Assembly: GCA_029216955.1 (NCBI GenBank)
Contig: JANAVB010033216.1
Coordinates: 11,200,123 to 11,264,122, forward strand
Direction: 5' to 3'
Origin: Iris pallida
Taxonomy: Eukaryota > Streptophyta > Magnoliopsida > Asparagales > Iridaceae
DNA length: 64,000 nucleotides
Position 1 is the stretch's first letter. Every line of letters starts with the position of its first letter. The notes beneath the pieces were generated by a model that was not told where the DNA came from, did no database searches, and saw nothing but the letters and a program-made list of their open reading frames with translations. The translations under genes were made by a program, and so were the position numbers. Positions 12,336 through 21,700 of this stretch are shown here, one piece after another.

Positions 12336-14426
12336 TGTCACGCCCCGATCCGAGAAATCGTTCGTCCTCGCTATATTTTACCCGAATCATCGTCTGCGCT
12401 GGGGCGTGATGTCGCACGATCCTGGAGTTGCGCTCGTGCAAAGCAAGATAACAGATTCACGTAGTGTTGATCTCAAATTGATAACATAAGCAGCGGAAGA
12501 AAACAGAGTATACACTAAGAATCTCTTTTATTAATAATGAACTGAAGGTTACAAAGGCCCTGAATAGCCTAACTTAATATGCCAATTGGCTACAACGCTT
12601 ATGATCTTTCTAGCTCACAAAGGATTTTATTGTTCCATATATTATGGCTCTTTATAGCCAACAAGTAGTCTTCGGCCGAACATCTCCATGTCGCAAGTCC
12701 GAACGCCAATACGGTAGCTCCTCTTAAAACGCTAAGGACTCCATGCCTCGGCGCGTCCAAGCCAAGCTCCGCCCCGAGCCGAACATATCTTGAACCTGCG
12801 AACAAACTAGTAGGAGATTAGTGCTTTTGTCCTCGCTGCACTGATCAAGACCCACTCGCACCCAAACCAAGCACTAAGTAAATTTAGTGAAACATGCAAC
12901 ATTATTTTGTGATCTTTCTAATTAGCCATAGGATCAATTTCATGGAAACATTTAATCATAGCAACTTATTATAATTATGTCCAATACTGTGTTCCTGCAG
13001 CAGATACAGTTAGACATAATCTGAACATAAATATAGTGATCGTGCTCATTTTTGTCCCATTTTGCCTAGACTACAATGGTTAGAACTTTGCATAGGCATT
13101 CATACAATTCACGTAATCAACCAACTGTACCTAGCCATATTCATAAGGGTAGCAGGCCCTGCGCCTGCGCCCAAATCTAATCCTAGCCCACCGGCCCTAT
13201 CTATATGAAGGTCACAGTGTTTCGTACCGTAATGGACTTGGCATCCTTATGTGTAAGCCTATGATCGCTCTAATACCGATTTCTAGCCCAGTATCTGAAG
13301 GATCGCAAATTTACTGATATCATAGCTTATCACAATACTGGCCGGTCGCAATCTGTCCTAATAATATGCACCATAAATACCTATCATAATTTCCTCCTAG
13401 GCCGAACGGTCCCAGTGCCTCGGTCGTAACCGTCTGAGGGAAGCCGCATCCGTGCACGGGCCATCCGAGTCCATTGACCATGCAATATGCGCCATAGCAA
13501 ACAAGCCATATCACTCCAACCAATCTTATGTCCCATAAATATATTTATGTTCCATAAAAATATTCATGTTCCATAAATATAATCCTTCATCGCTATCTCA
13601 AGTTCCTTCGGCATTATGCCCCAACACATCCGTATTGATGCACGACGCCCAACGGCTTAGACATTTTGTACATACTCAACGCGTTCCTTTCAAAAGTTAT
13701 TCATACAACAGTAGTTCCGTAGTTCCGTAATTACTTAGTCGTTTTGTAGCATCCGTGCACGAGGGCACGCTTAACGCCATAACCAGTTTTCTAGACCTAG
13801 TTTTCAATGTTCTCGGAGTCGTGCACGTGGTGCACATCGTGATATCATCTTTTAATGTTCTACCATCACTGCACTACCGTGACCCGTATACTTGATGTAC
13901 GTCACTTCAATTGTTCAATGTTCTATCTTAAGGTTCGACACATAATAAGATCTTTAATCGCTCGAGCCACGCTCGCTAACTCATTGGCAACTTACGCATA
14001 CAAGGATATATTTTATTAGACGTGAAGGAATAGGGAGAGAGAGTCAAGAAACCACCAACCTTAAGTCGATACGCCTTGTCGTCTCGTCGAGCTGGTGCAG
14101 CTCGATTCCATAACTTGGTTGCACGGCCAACTCTTCTGACTTAGCCATTCTGTTGAACTATTCGACTTATTCGGCCTATCGCACCCATGCCACGATCCGT
14201 TGCACGACGATGATTTGGTTATGCGGACACCAGATCAACTAAATCAACACTTGCTCAAACGAGACTTATCCTTTGCTTCGATTCTATTCATAGATTCCAA
14301 TTGACTCAAATCTTTCCTTCGGCCAACGTAACTCTTGCATCGATTCGCATCGATACTTCATCGGGTCAACACAACTCTTCGAGTCAACGACTCTTCGTAA
14401 TGCACCGTACGGAACGGGGCATTACA
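12336..14426 (-). repeat. 5' LTR of the LARD-like element
   Basis: It starts (minus sense) with TGTAATGCCCCGTTCCGTAC at 14426 and ends with GGGGCGTGACA at 12336. It retains the canonical TG...CA ends that the 3' copy has lost. It is followed outside by the TTAGG duplication and then by LINE 2 ORF1 coding sequence. Confidence 0.92.
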
Positions 14427-14431
14427 TTAGG

Positions 14432-15104
14432 CGTATAGCCAACTCCTTCGGGACTTATGTGGCTACTACAGCAGAAACCAGCAACCTGACCAAAGCTCAC
14501 TATACGAAGATCTACGTGGAACTCGATCTCGCTTTCGAGCCCCCCAACCACATCTTCATTAAACTAGGCAACCAGTCCCACACCCAGCAAATCATCTACG
14601 ATAATCACATTATCTTCTGCTCTCACTATCATCTACGCGGTCATCTATCGAAGCATTATTACTGTCTTCATCCTGAGCTCAAAAGAAAACCTGTTAGACG
14701 TGTATCCCTTATGAAAGTGGGTAAGCATCAATCGCTTAATCGCCCCCCTCCCCCCCTTCGCTTCTCCTACCGAACCGCCACAACAGATTTCACTCCAGTG
14801 AAGGCAAAACAGACAACGGTGCCCCCTCGGACAGAACGTTGATCCTCTACCACCCACCAACCTTGACCCTATCTAATCAGTTCAATGTCCTTGACGAGGA
14901 AGCGACCGAACCCTCCCTTGAGATCGCCTCTCTTGGAGACTCTTCAGTGGCCCACAATACGAACCCAAATGTCGTCAGGAACCCTAATCCGGAGGCGACA
15001 GTGGAGGCCATCCCAGAACCTCGACTTTCCCTAGACTGCCCCGTCGAGTTTTATCCTTACCTAGAAGTTGATGTCGTAGAAGCACTCGCTATACTAGGGC
15101 CATA
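14432..15104 (+). pseudogene. LINE 2 ORF1, second part with degenerate zinc knuckle
   Basis: This continues ORF1 directly after the gypsy insertion, beginning IANSFGTYVATTAETSNLTK, the second half of the DUF4283-like region. A zinc-knuckle-like block follows near 14610-14670 (FCSHYHLRGHLSKHYYC). The second cysteine is replaced by tyrosine and the last spacing is longer than in the usual C-x2-C-x4-H-x4-C pattern. Pro- and charged-residue-rich sequence follows, with a frame break near 14840. ORF1 products bind element RNA and accompany the reverse transcriptase. This copy is disabled by stops, a frameshift and the insertions. Confidence 0.75.
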
Positions 15105-15418
15105 ACAAGCTCATAGAGGCCGACAGGTTCTCGCCGCAGGATTCCCACTCTTAGCGGAAGGAGACCAGATCGACAACTCGGACGACGCCATTCTTTTACC
15201 CCCTGAGGTACCAGAGACGGACTCGGCAGAAGAATCGCTCCAACCCCCTGAAATCATTCGCATCAACCCCCACAAGGATTCCATACCCAGCTCATCTACA
15301 TCGAAGGCGGGAGAGGTCACCACCATCCGGACAGAATGCCAGAGAGTCCCCGGCGATCCGAACCAGGTCCGTAGCCAAGCGGGCTCACCAACCCCACCTT
15401 CTCCGGCTCCATTAATGC

Positions 15419-17132
15419 TGAACATCCTCTCCTGGAATGTCCGTAGTCTAGCGAACAAACCAAACCAAGAGGAGAATCACCAGCCTTAATAAAACTCACA
15501 AGATTGACATCTTGATCATCCTTGAACCTAAAATCTCCTACAAGAAACTCAAACTCATTCAGCTACAGTTAGGCTTTCCTACGGCCATTGCTGGCAGACA
15601 TAATATTTGGATCCTCTGCTCAAAGAATGTCAATAGCGGAGTCATTCAGGACTCCAGACAAGACCTATCTTGCTGGCTAGAACACCCATTGATCCCCAAA
15701 CGTGCCATCATGTTCGCGGTTCATAGCAGCTGTGATATTACAGAGCGTAAACATCTTTGGAATAATCTTCTGGACATCCATCTACACCACAACAACCTTC
15801 CTTGGCTTTGCATTGGGGACTTTAACGCTATAACCTGTAGAGAAGAGAAGACTGGCAGCCGTCCTCCCCCTCTTTTGGCCATGGAAGATTCTAACAACTT
15901 TATTTTTAACTCTCACCTCTGCCCCCTTCCGTTCACCGGCAACGCATTTTTTTACCTGGTGCAACATACAGGAAGGCGACCGTCGTCAATATTCATGCCT
16001 CGAAAGGGCACTAACGAATGCCCAATAGCATGGAATGGGGACTACCTCTAAGCTTTCCTACCTCAATACCACTGAACCTGACCACGCCCCCGTGCTTGTT
16101 GGAATTACCAGCTCTTCGGCCCTTCACAAAAAGAGCTTCTGTTTCCTAGAATTCTGGAGTGAACACCCCCAGTTCTTGGGCATTATCACGGAAGCCTGGA
16201 ATGGAGCGGACCCCCCCGAACCCCTCATCTGGGTGGCCAACAAACTTAAAGCCATGAGGAAAGCCCTAGCGGTCTGGAGCAAGCAGGCCTATGGGGATAT
16301 TTTTTAGGTCATTCGTGAGGCTTAGGATTACGTCGGTCACACAGAAATCAGGTTAATGACCAACAGATCGCCAGCCGCTAGGACCACCCTGAACCTCACC
16401 AAAGCGATCCTCAAATTTTGGCTGAAAGTGGAGACAGATTTTTGGAAGCAGAAAGTGAGGCTTAAATGGGACAACGAGGGCGACAAAAACTCGAGCTTCT
16501 TCCATGCCTGCATCAATGGTCGCAGACAGAAACTCTCGCTTCACCAAATAACCGACGAAACCGAAAACATCATCAACGATTAGAGGGGAATCCAAGCGGC
16601 GGCAGCTGAGTTCTTCTCCAAACTGTTCTCCAAGGAGCCAGTTCTCAAGGACACATCCTTTCTGGAGGAGATACCCCAACTTATCAGTGACTGCGATAAC
16701 ATCCAGCTAGAACTTCCCCCGTCTGAGCAAGAGGTCAAAGATTTCGTCTGGCCCTAGACGAGCATAGTGCGCCCGAGCAAGACAAGTTCTTGGGAGTATT
16801 TTTTTGCACCTGCTGGAACATCATCAAGACGAATATCCATGATGCGGTTTCTGCTTTCTTCCAAGGAGCCATGTACCCTATAGCCATCTCGAGCACCAAC
16901 CTGATCCTTATCCAGAAGAAAGAGAACCCGGAGATATTTTACGATTTTTGCCCCATAAGTCTTTGTACCTTCACCAACAAGATCATATCCAAGATCGTAG
17001 CTTCCTGTATGGTGGGTCTCCTTCCCAAGATCATCTCTGAGGAGCAGAGTGGTTTTGTCCGCGGAAGAAATATCTAGGATAACATCATGCAGGCTCAAGA
17101 GTTAATCACCTGCATGAAGTTCCAGCTAGAGG
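15419..17132 (+). pseudogene. LINE 2 ORF2: endonuclease and N-terminal reverse transcriptase
   Basis: ORF2 starts with an AP-type endonuclease that nicks target DNA. ILSWNVRSLANKPN is at about 15422, CIGDFNAITCREEKTG at about 15808 and DHAPVLVG at about 16080, matching the N-terminal, GDFN and SDH motifs of the family (the last altered to DHAP). The RT fingers follow in KIISKIVASCMVGLLPKIIS and SEEQSGFVRGRNI near 16990-17076. Several frameshifts (about 15490, 16050 and 16590-16790) and stops break the frame. The gene ends abruptly at 17132, before the palm YADD motif, because an LTR begins there. Confidence 0.85.
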
Positions 17133-17705
17133 TGTAACACCCACTTTTCTAAAGTGAGGGTAATTTTGAACTTTTGTAAAATTTTATTATTTAATAATAG
17201 GATTTATGATTTATAGGAATTTTTAATTAATTTAATATTATTTAAAATTGGTGAATTATAATTTTGATATGTTAGCTAGTGAACCCTAGAACTGTTGAGC
17301 CTAGAGACTAACCATGACCATGGGGACCTAACCATGTGAATTATAATTTTCATATTTTAATATTTTGGGAATTTTATATTTTAATATTGGTTTTACAGGA
17401 TTTGTTTAGTCGGGTTTGAGTTTCGTTTCGTTCTGACTTGTGTTAGTGACCCGGGTAGCTTAGACTGTAGACGGGATCCCAAGATTAGTTAGTTATGGTC
17501 CACAAACCCCACTAATTAAGTTAGTGACTTTAGACTAATCCCACTTATTAGATTGGTTAAGTTAGAGGCTTAAATTTAACCCTTTTGATCCCAAACTTGA
17601 ACCTAACTTAAAATTAACCAAGAGGACTAGTTGAGGCCTTATTGGGCTTTCCTCCAAGGCCCAAATAGGGTTTAATGGCAGCCACTATAGCTGTTTGCAA
17701 AAAAC
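17133..17705 (+). mobile_element. 5' fragment of an LTR
   Basis: TGTAACACCCACTTTTC begins directly after LINE 2 coding sequence and has the TGTAAC...CC form of Ty3-type LTR starts. The 5 bases before it, AGAGG, would be the target duplication, but no partner was found. The fragment has no ORF and ends where the Tat A LTR begins, near 17705. The right boundary is accurate to perhaps 15 bp. Confidence 0.55.
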
Positions 17706-18680
17706 AAAAAAAAATTATTCTAAACTTGTAAAAGAGTACAAAGTACAATGATTTCTAGGGAAGTACAACTTTAGGAATCTGATCAGGAGATGATCACTTT
17801 ATCCCTTGGACTATGTGAACTTGAAGACTGTAGCCTCTAGAGAACGCAGCAGCAATTTTGCAAGAGTTCTTGATCTCTGTCCGATGATGATTGGAAACTC
17901 TATTTATAGAGTTCAGAAAATAACTGTTTTAGCAGTTATTCTGATGTGTGCGAGGCTGGATTGCGCCATACTGGATTACGCCAACCTCCTGTTGTGCCAA
18001 CTATCATTCAGTTGTTAATTGTGTACTAACTATATTTAGACACGTGACATCATATGATTGAGATGCACGTGGTCGTGTACAGGATAGAAGACACGTCTTG
18101 AGAGATTAGTGGCATGTGCGCCACGTCATCCTGCTTTAGAATGTAAGTTGATTTAAGATGCACCTACACACATGGAGCTTCAGTCACGAAGTGTACAGGG
18201 CAGCTGCGCCACGTCATCCTACTTTATCAGGTTACGGGAGCTTCAGTCAACAAGTCAAACTGCGCTTGATTTAAGATGTACCTACACACATGGCAGCTTC
18301 TGAGTAAAAGTTATTTAGGTTGCGCCCAGGCGCAACTAAGGATTTTATTTAGATTCCACCTGGACGCAAGTCACGAAGTGTACAGGGCAGCTGTCCACCA
18401 ACTTTTCCTTGAGCGGCACAATTCACGGAATTCGAAGAGATTTTCCTCGTTTACTGTTGTGTCAGCCGTCAATATTGTCAGGTAATGATGACCATCAAGT
18501 GTCAGATGCCATGTAGATTTTAGCGCAACTAGATTGGACGCAGTCTGATATTGGGCGCAATCTGATCGGTGGCGCAGTCTGTTCTCCAAGCTTCATATCA
18601 GTGGCGCAACTTGATTTTTGGGGCACAACATGATCACTGATCAGTATATTGAAGGCGCAATTTGATTTTTAGGCTCTACA
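17706..18680 (-). repeat. 3' LTR of Tat A, about 0.97 kb
   Basis: The minus-sense start is TGTAGAGCCTAAAAATC at 18680, next to the purine tract. Around 17765-17810 it shares a stretch of about 50 bp, in inverse orientation, with the Tat B LTR at 25036-25093 (AAGGGATAAAG ... GATT.CCTAAAGTTGTA). A TATA-like TCTATTTATAGAG lies near 17898-17910. Imperfect GGCGCAACTTGAT-type repeats fill 18520-18670. The 3' boundary is inferred by comparison with Tat B. Confidence 0.65.
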
Positions 18681-18693
18681 AGACCCCCTTCAA
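18681..18693 (-). promoter_or_regulatory. polypurine tract of Tat A
   Basis: The minus strand reads TTGAAGGGGGTCT immediately before the LTR start TGTAGAG. This is the expected primer for plus-strand synthesis and it fixes the orientation. Confidence 0.75.
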
Positions 18694-18944
18694 GGTTTTC
18701 AAAACTTAAAAACATTACAAAGTTTTGGAATACTTTAAATTGATAAAAGTTTTGACTAAGTCAAGTTGCGTCGGTCAATGCTCGGTCATCATGATTAAAT
18801 ACCTTTCTCAAAAGTATTCAATCTTCTCTTCGTCTTCCGGAGTTTTATTGATTTCTTTCAGTTTTCCATGAGGAATACGAAGAGTCAATTTGTTGATATA
18901 TATGTAGTTGATCTCCGTACTTTGGTCTTCACTTCTGTTCTTTA

Positions 18945-20235
18945 ATGGCTCCCAAGAAGAAAGTGATGGAGACCAATGCTGACACCACAACCAAGTCTCC
19001 TGAAGCGAGACAGGATGTTGCGCCTACAACTTTTTTATTGGAGGCTGACCCAGCTTTGAGGGCAGTAAACTTTCTGAACTGTTTCGGTTTAACCCCGTCA
19101 GTCTTCAATCGCTCAAGTGGTGGATCATCCTATGAGGAGCACGCCAATTCAGAGGGATTTCTCAACCTGATGCGTCGCTCGGGGATCTACACTATACAAG
19201 AATTGGATGCCGCCCTTCGTCAGACTGATAAAGGTAAGGACAAAAATAATATTCTGGACAGAACAACTTTTTTATTTTTCTGTCCTTGATTGTAGGGGTC
19301 CACCCGTCTTTATGCAATAAAACCTAGAATTTCTGATTTTGTGTGGCTGTGATTTTGAATAATGCTCATGGACATATTCTTTTCACTAATTCTTCGTTTT
19401 ACTGTTTCTTCTGAAGAACCCGTGGCAGTTGTTATATGCTTTTTAGATGCCCATTTTTAGTTCTTTCCTAAAATAGGATCCTAGAACGACGCACTGGTCT
19501 CATCTTTATCCTCTTTAAAAAGGACATTCAGAAAGGAACAAACCATTCATACTCTCTCAAAACCAATGTCTTCCCATAGGGTTTCACTTGCGCTTCATTC
19601 TGATATTATTTGCTTGTATGCTGTGTCTTCAAAAATTGGTAAGCCTCGACGAAGAATCAATATTATGAGTATTTTTCTTTCGTACCACTTCTGGAGACAA
19701 GTATTGATCTAAATGTTGTAGACACTATTGATATGCACTAACTATTTCTGAGAATAGGCGCACACTGTGGCCCAGTGTTTAACTTTGATCAGAGATGCAT
19801 ATTGCTGTCATACGCTTGTTTGATCAGTGTTCCGTGCTGATATGCGCCTGCTTGTAGGCACAATACTGATGTGCTCTTGTTTGTAGGCGCATACTGCTGA
19901 TGTGCGCCTGTTTGTAGGCACATACTGATGTACAACTGTTTGTAGGTGCATTACTGATGTGCGCCTGTTTGTAGGCACATTCTGCTGATAGATTTCTGCT
20001 AGCTTCTCCTGTTTTATTGACATTTGTAGGGACTTGGTTAGCGAGCTTCTTCAGAACTGGTATTGGTGTTTTGGATGTTGCAGAGAATATTCTTCTGACA
20101 CCCACATCAGACAGCTCATATGGTTCTGACACTCAAATCAGACAGCTCAGGACTCTTCATGTTAAGAAGGGTCTTCCTCAGATGGTAGGAAGAGCCTTTA
20201 TACAAGAGAGTTGGATAGTGAAGACGAAGAACTAG
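18945..20235 (+). CDS. antisense ORF of Tat A with a putative intron
   Basis: The ORF begins with ATG at 18945 (MAPKKKVMETNADTTTKSPE) and is open to 19233. There an AAAG|GTAAGG donor occurs, and a TTTTATTGACATTTGTAG acceptor ends at 20029. Joining 18945-19233 to 20030-20235 keeps the frame (289 bases, phase 1) and gives about 164 residues ending at TAG 20233-20235. Exon 2 starts with GTWLASFFRTGIGVLDVAEN. The protein has a basic N-terminus (PKKK) that could act in nuclear import. No known domain was recognised. It lies opposite to, and downstream of, pol. Function is unknown. The splice is inferred from consensus and frame only. Confidence 0.5.
19842..19988. repeat. 28-31-bp tandem repeat inside the putative intron
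   Basis: Five units of the type TGTGCGCCTGTTTGTAGGCA start near 19842, 19870, 19901, 19929 and 19958. Each contains TTTGTAGG, resembling a 3' splice site, as does the real acceptor at 20021-20030. Confidence 0.85.
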
Positions 20236-20931
20236 GAATTGTATCACAAGGGTGATCTCGTTCCTAGTTCCACTGGCGGGCTATTTTCTCTCCATCAATT
20301 GTATCGTTAGCAGCTCATCTTTGGGTTGCTGCATTCTGTGGTTCTCCTTTAGTCTTTCTCAGAGAGAAGACCAGAGTTAATTCCATTATCGATCTCGTTG
20401 CTTCAAGTCGAGACGACAAGGAATTGCCACCAATAAATAAGAAGATCCAAAGATGTAATAGACCTTCATTATCGATGAGAAGATCCAAAGATGTAATAGA
20501 CCTTCATTTTGAATGAAAATTCGAGATGTAATAGATTTCCATTAAGATGTATCTATGTTTTTAAAGAAGAAATAAAGAATGATTTTCTCTTCTTTACGAT
20601 TTGATTTTGATGTGGTGATAAGAAACGTAGAATCAAGAAAAAATGTGGATGGCAAGTTGCTGATGTAATACAGAATTTCAAAAGTATAGAGAATGTGAAC
20701 TTTCATGAGAAAAAGTGAACGGTCACTTCAATTTTCGAGATAAGGACATTGAAAATGAAGGAACGGTCACATTGGATAATGAACGAACAGATATAAATGA
20801 ACGAACAGTTGTAAATGAACGAACAGTTGGGCTTCTTTCAAAAGTCGCATCAGTTTTCGAGATTGACTATCTAATTATTTTGTCTATAAATAGAACAAAA
20901 CTTTCGTAGATATCGTCACTTTCTTTCTTTT
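20236..20931 (+). other. non-coding interval between the two antisense ORFs of Tat A
   Basis: A roughly 40-bp direct duplication (AGAAGATCCAAAGATGTAAT) lies at about 20440-20510. A short AATGAACGAACAG repeat lies at 20778-20830. TCTATAAATAG at 20883-20893 looks like a TATA box placed before the next ORF. No gene was recognised in the interval. Confidence 0.5.
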
Positions 20932-21225
20932 TTGTACAAAATATCCTCCAAAGATTTGCTCATCCCGAAGCTTAAAAGAAAGACTGAGACACCACCAGCT
21001 GAGCCCTCAGTACCTCCTCAGAAAGAAAGGATTGAAAGGTCAAATGTTCCTGCACCAGGAGAGGACTTGATTTCCAGGCTAGTAGAGCCTGGGAAGACTA
21101 CCGAAGAAGAGGCATTGAGGATGGCTGCCTGGAAGTTCTTTGTGAGTTCAGACAATGAGATGTTTGAACTGTTGGAGAACTACGTATTTAATCATGAAGG
21201 GTCAAGGCCTCATCCCCATACTTAA
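20932..21225 (+). pseudogene. second antisense ORF segment of Tat A
   Basis: An open stretch of about 97 codons on the plus strand ends at TAA 21223-21225 and contains ETPPAEPSVPPQKERIER followed by an acidic, leucine-rich end (DNEMFELLENYVFN). It lacks an in-frame ATG at its start, so it may be a further exon or the rest of the antisense gene after decay. An AATAAA-like site follows near 21258. It converges on the 3' end of pol, with about 85 bp between the stops. No known family was recognised. Confidence 0.4.
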
Positions 21226-21309
21226 TATTATGTAATTCTATTCTGCTTTTGAAGTAAAAAATAAACTTTTATTTACATCATGTCTCTGAAAATAAAGTAC
21301 ATTTTGTCT

Positions 21310-21700
21310 TTATACATAATATTTCTTGAGAAATTTTCTATTGATGGACATCATAGCAACTCTGCCATCCATATCTGCTAATTGATAGGCTCCATTAGAA
21401 AAGACTTTATTTATCACATATGGTCCTTCCCATTTTGCCTCGAACTTGCCTTTACTCATATGTGTCATAGTCATAGGACGTCTGACTGTAATAACCAACT
21501 AGCCTTCTTGAAATGTTCGTACTCTAACTTTGTGATTGAAAGCTTTTGAAATCTGAGCCTGATAAAGCTCGATATGCTATTGAGCTAATCCTTTTCTCAT
21601 CGAGCGCCTCCAATTCCTGAAGCCGAAGATGATCATTATTATCTGTCGTAAGCTCATTATCAATGGCGATTCTCAAAGATGGAATTTGAATTTCCAAAGG
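21310..21700 (-). pseudogene. Tat A pol, C-terminal end of integrase
   Basis: This encodes the tail of a Ty3/gypsy polyprotein. PLEIQIPSLRIAI near 21690 and the integrase C-terminal block GKFEAKWEGPYVINKVF with NGAYQLADMDG (about 21350-21450) match the same blocks in Tat C at 45300-45700. A stop and a frameshift lie between the two parts (about 21500-21530). The upstream integrase, RT and protease are missing because 21701 is the border of another element. Confidence 0.85.

Larger units (their letters stand above)
6592..14426 (-). mobile_element. complete non-autonomous Ty3/gypsy-type element (LARD-like), 7.8 kb
   Basis: Two near-identical 2.09-kb LTRs (6592-8681 and 12336-14426) bracket a 3.65-kb internal region. 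The 5-bp target duplication TTAGG is at 6587-6591 and 14427-14431. On the minus strand the LTR reads TGTAATGCCCCG...GGGGCGTGACA. A primer-binding site follows the 5' LTR and a hairpin plus purine tract precede the 3' LTR. No ORF with gag or pol similarity is visible, so it must have moved using proteins from another element. Long LTRs with a non-coding internal region fit the LARD class. The LTRs differ at roughly 20 positions in their first 250 bp, nearly all transitions, so the copy is old. Confidence 0.92.
1926..17132 (+). mobile_element. LINE 2 (L1-type), 5' and central part, split by two later insertions
   Basis: After removing the solo LTR (3157-5945) and the gypsy element (6592-14426) with their 5-bp duplications, about 4.6 kb of LINE remains. 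It has a GC-rich leader, ORF1 with a DUF4283-like domain and degenerate zinc knuckle, and ORF2 with an AP endonuclease and the start of reverse transcriptase. The ORF1 coding sense continues across the gypsy insertion, which confirms that the pieces belong together. The element stops at 17132, where an LTR with the TGTAACACCC start begins. Its 3' part is not found to the right. The exact 5' end is uncertain by some tens of bases. Confidence 0.8.
17706..21700 (-). mobile_element. Tat A: 3' part of a Tat-lineage Ty3 element
   Basis: In minus sense this holds the C-terminus of pol (21700 to 21310), then a region carrying ORFs on the opposite strand (20932-21225 and 18945-20235), a purine tract, and the 3' LTR (18680 to about 17706). 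An antisense ORF between pol and the 3' LTR is known from Tat-type elements such as Grande. The 5' part is missing because the gypsy 3' end at 21701 interrupts pol. Confidence 0.75.
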
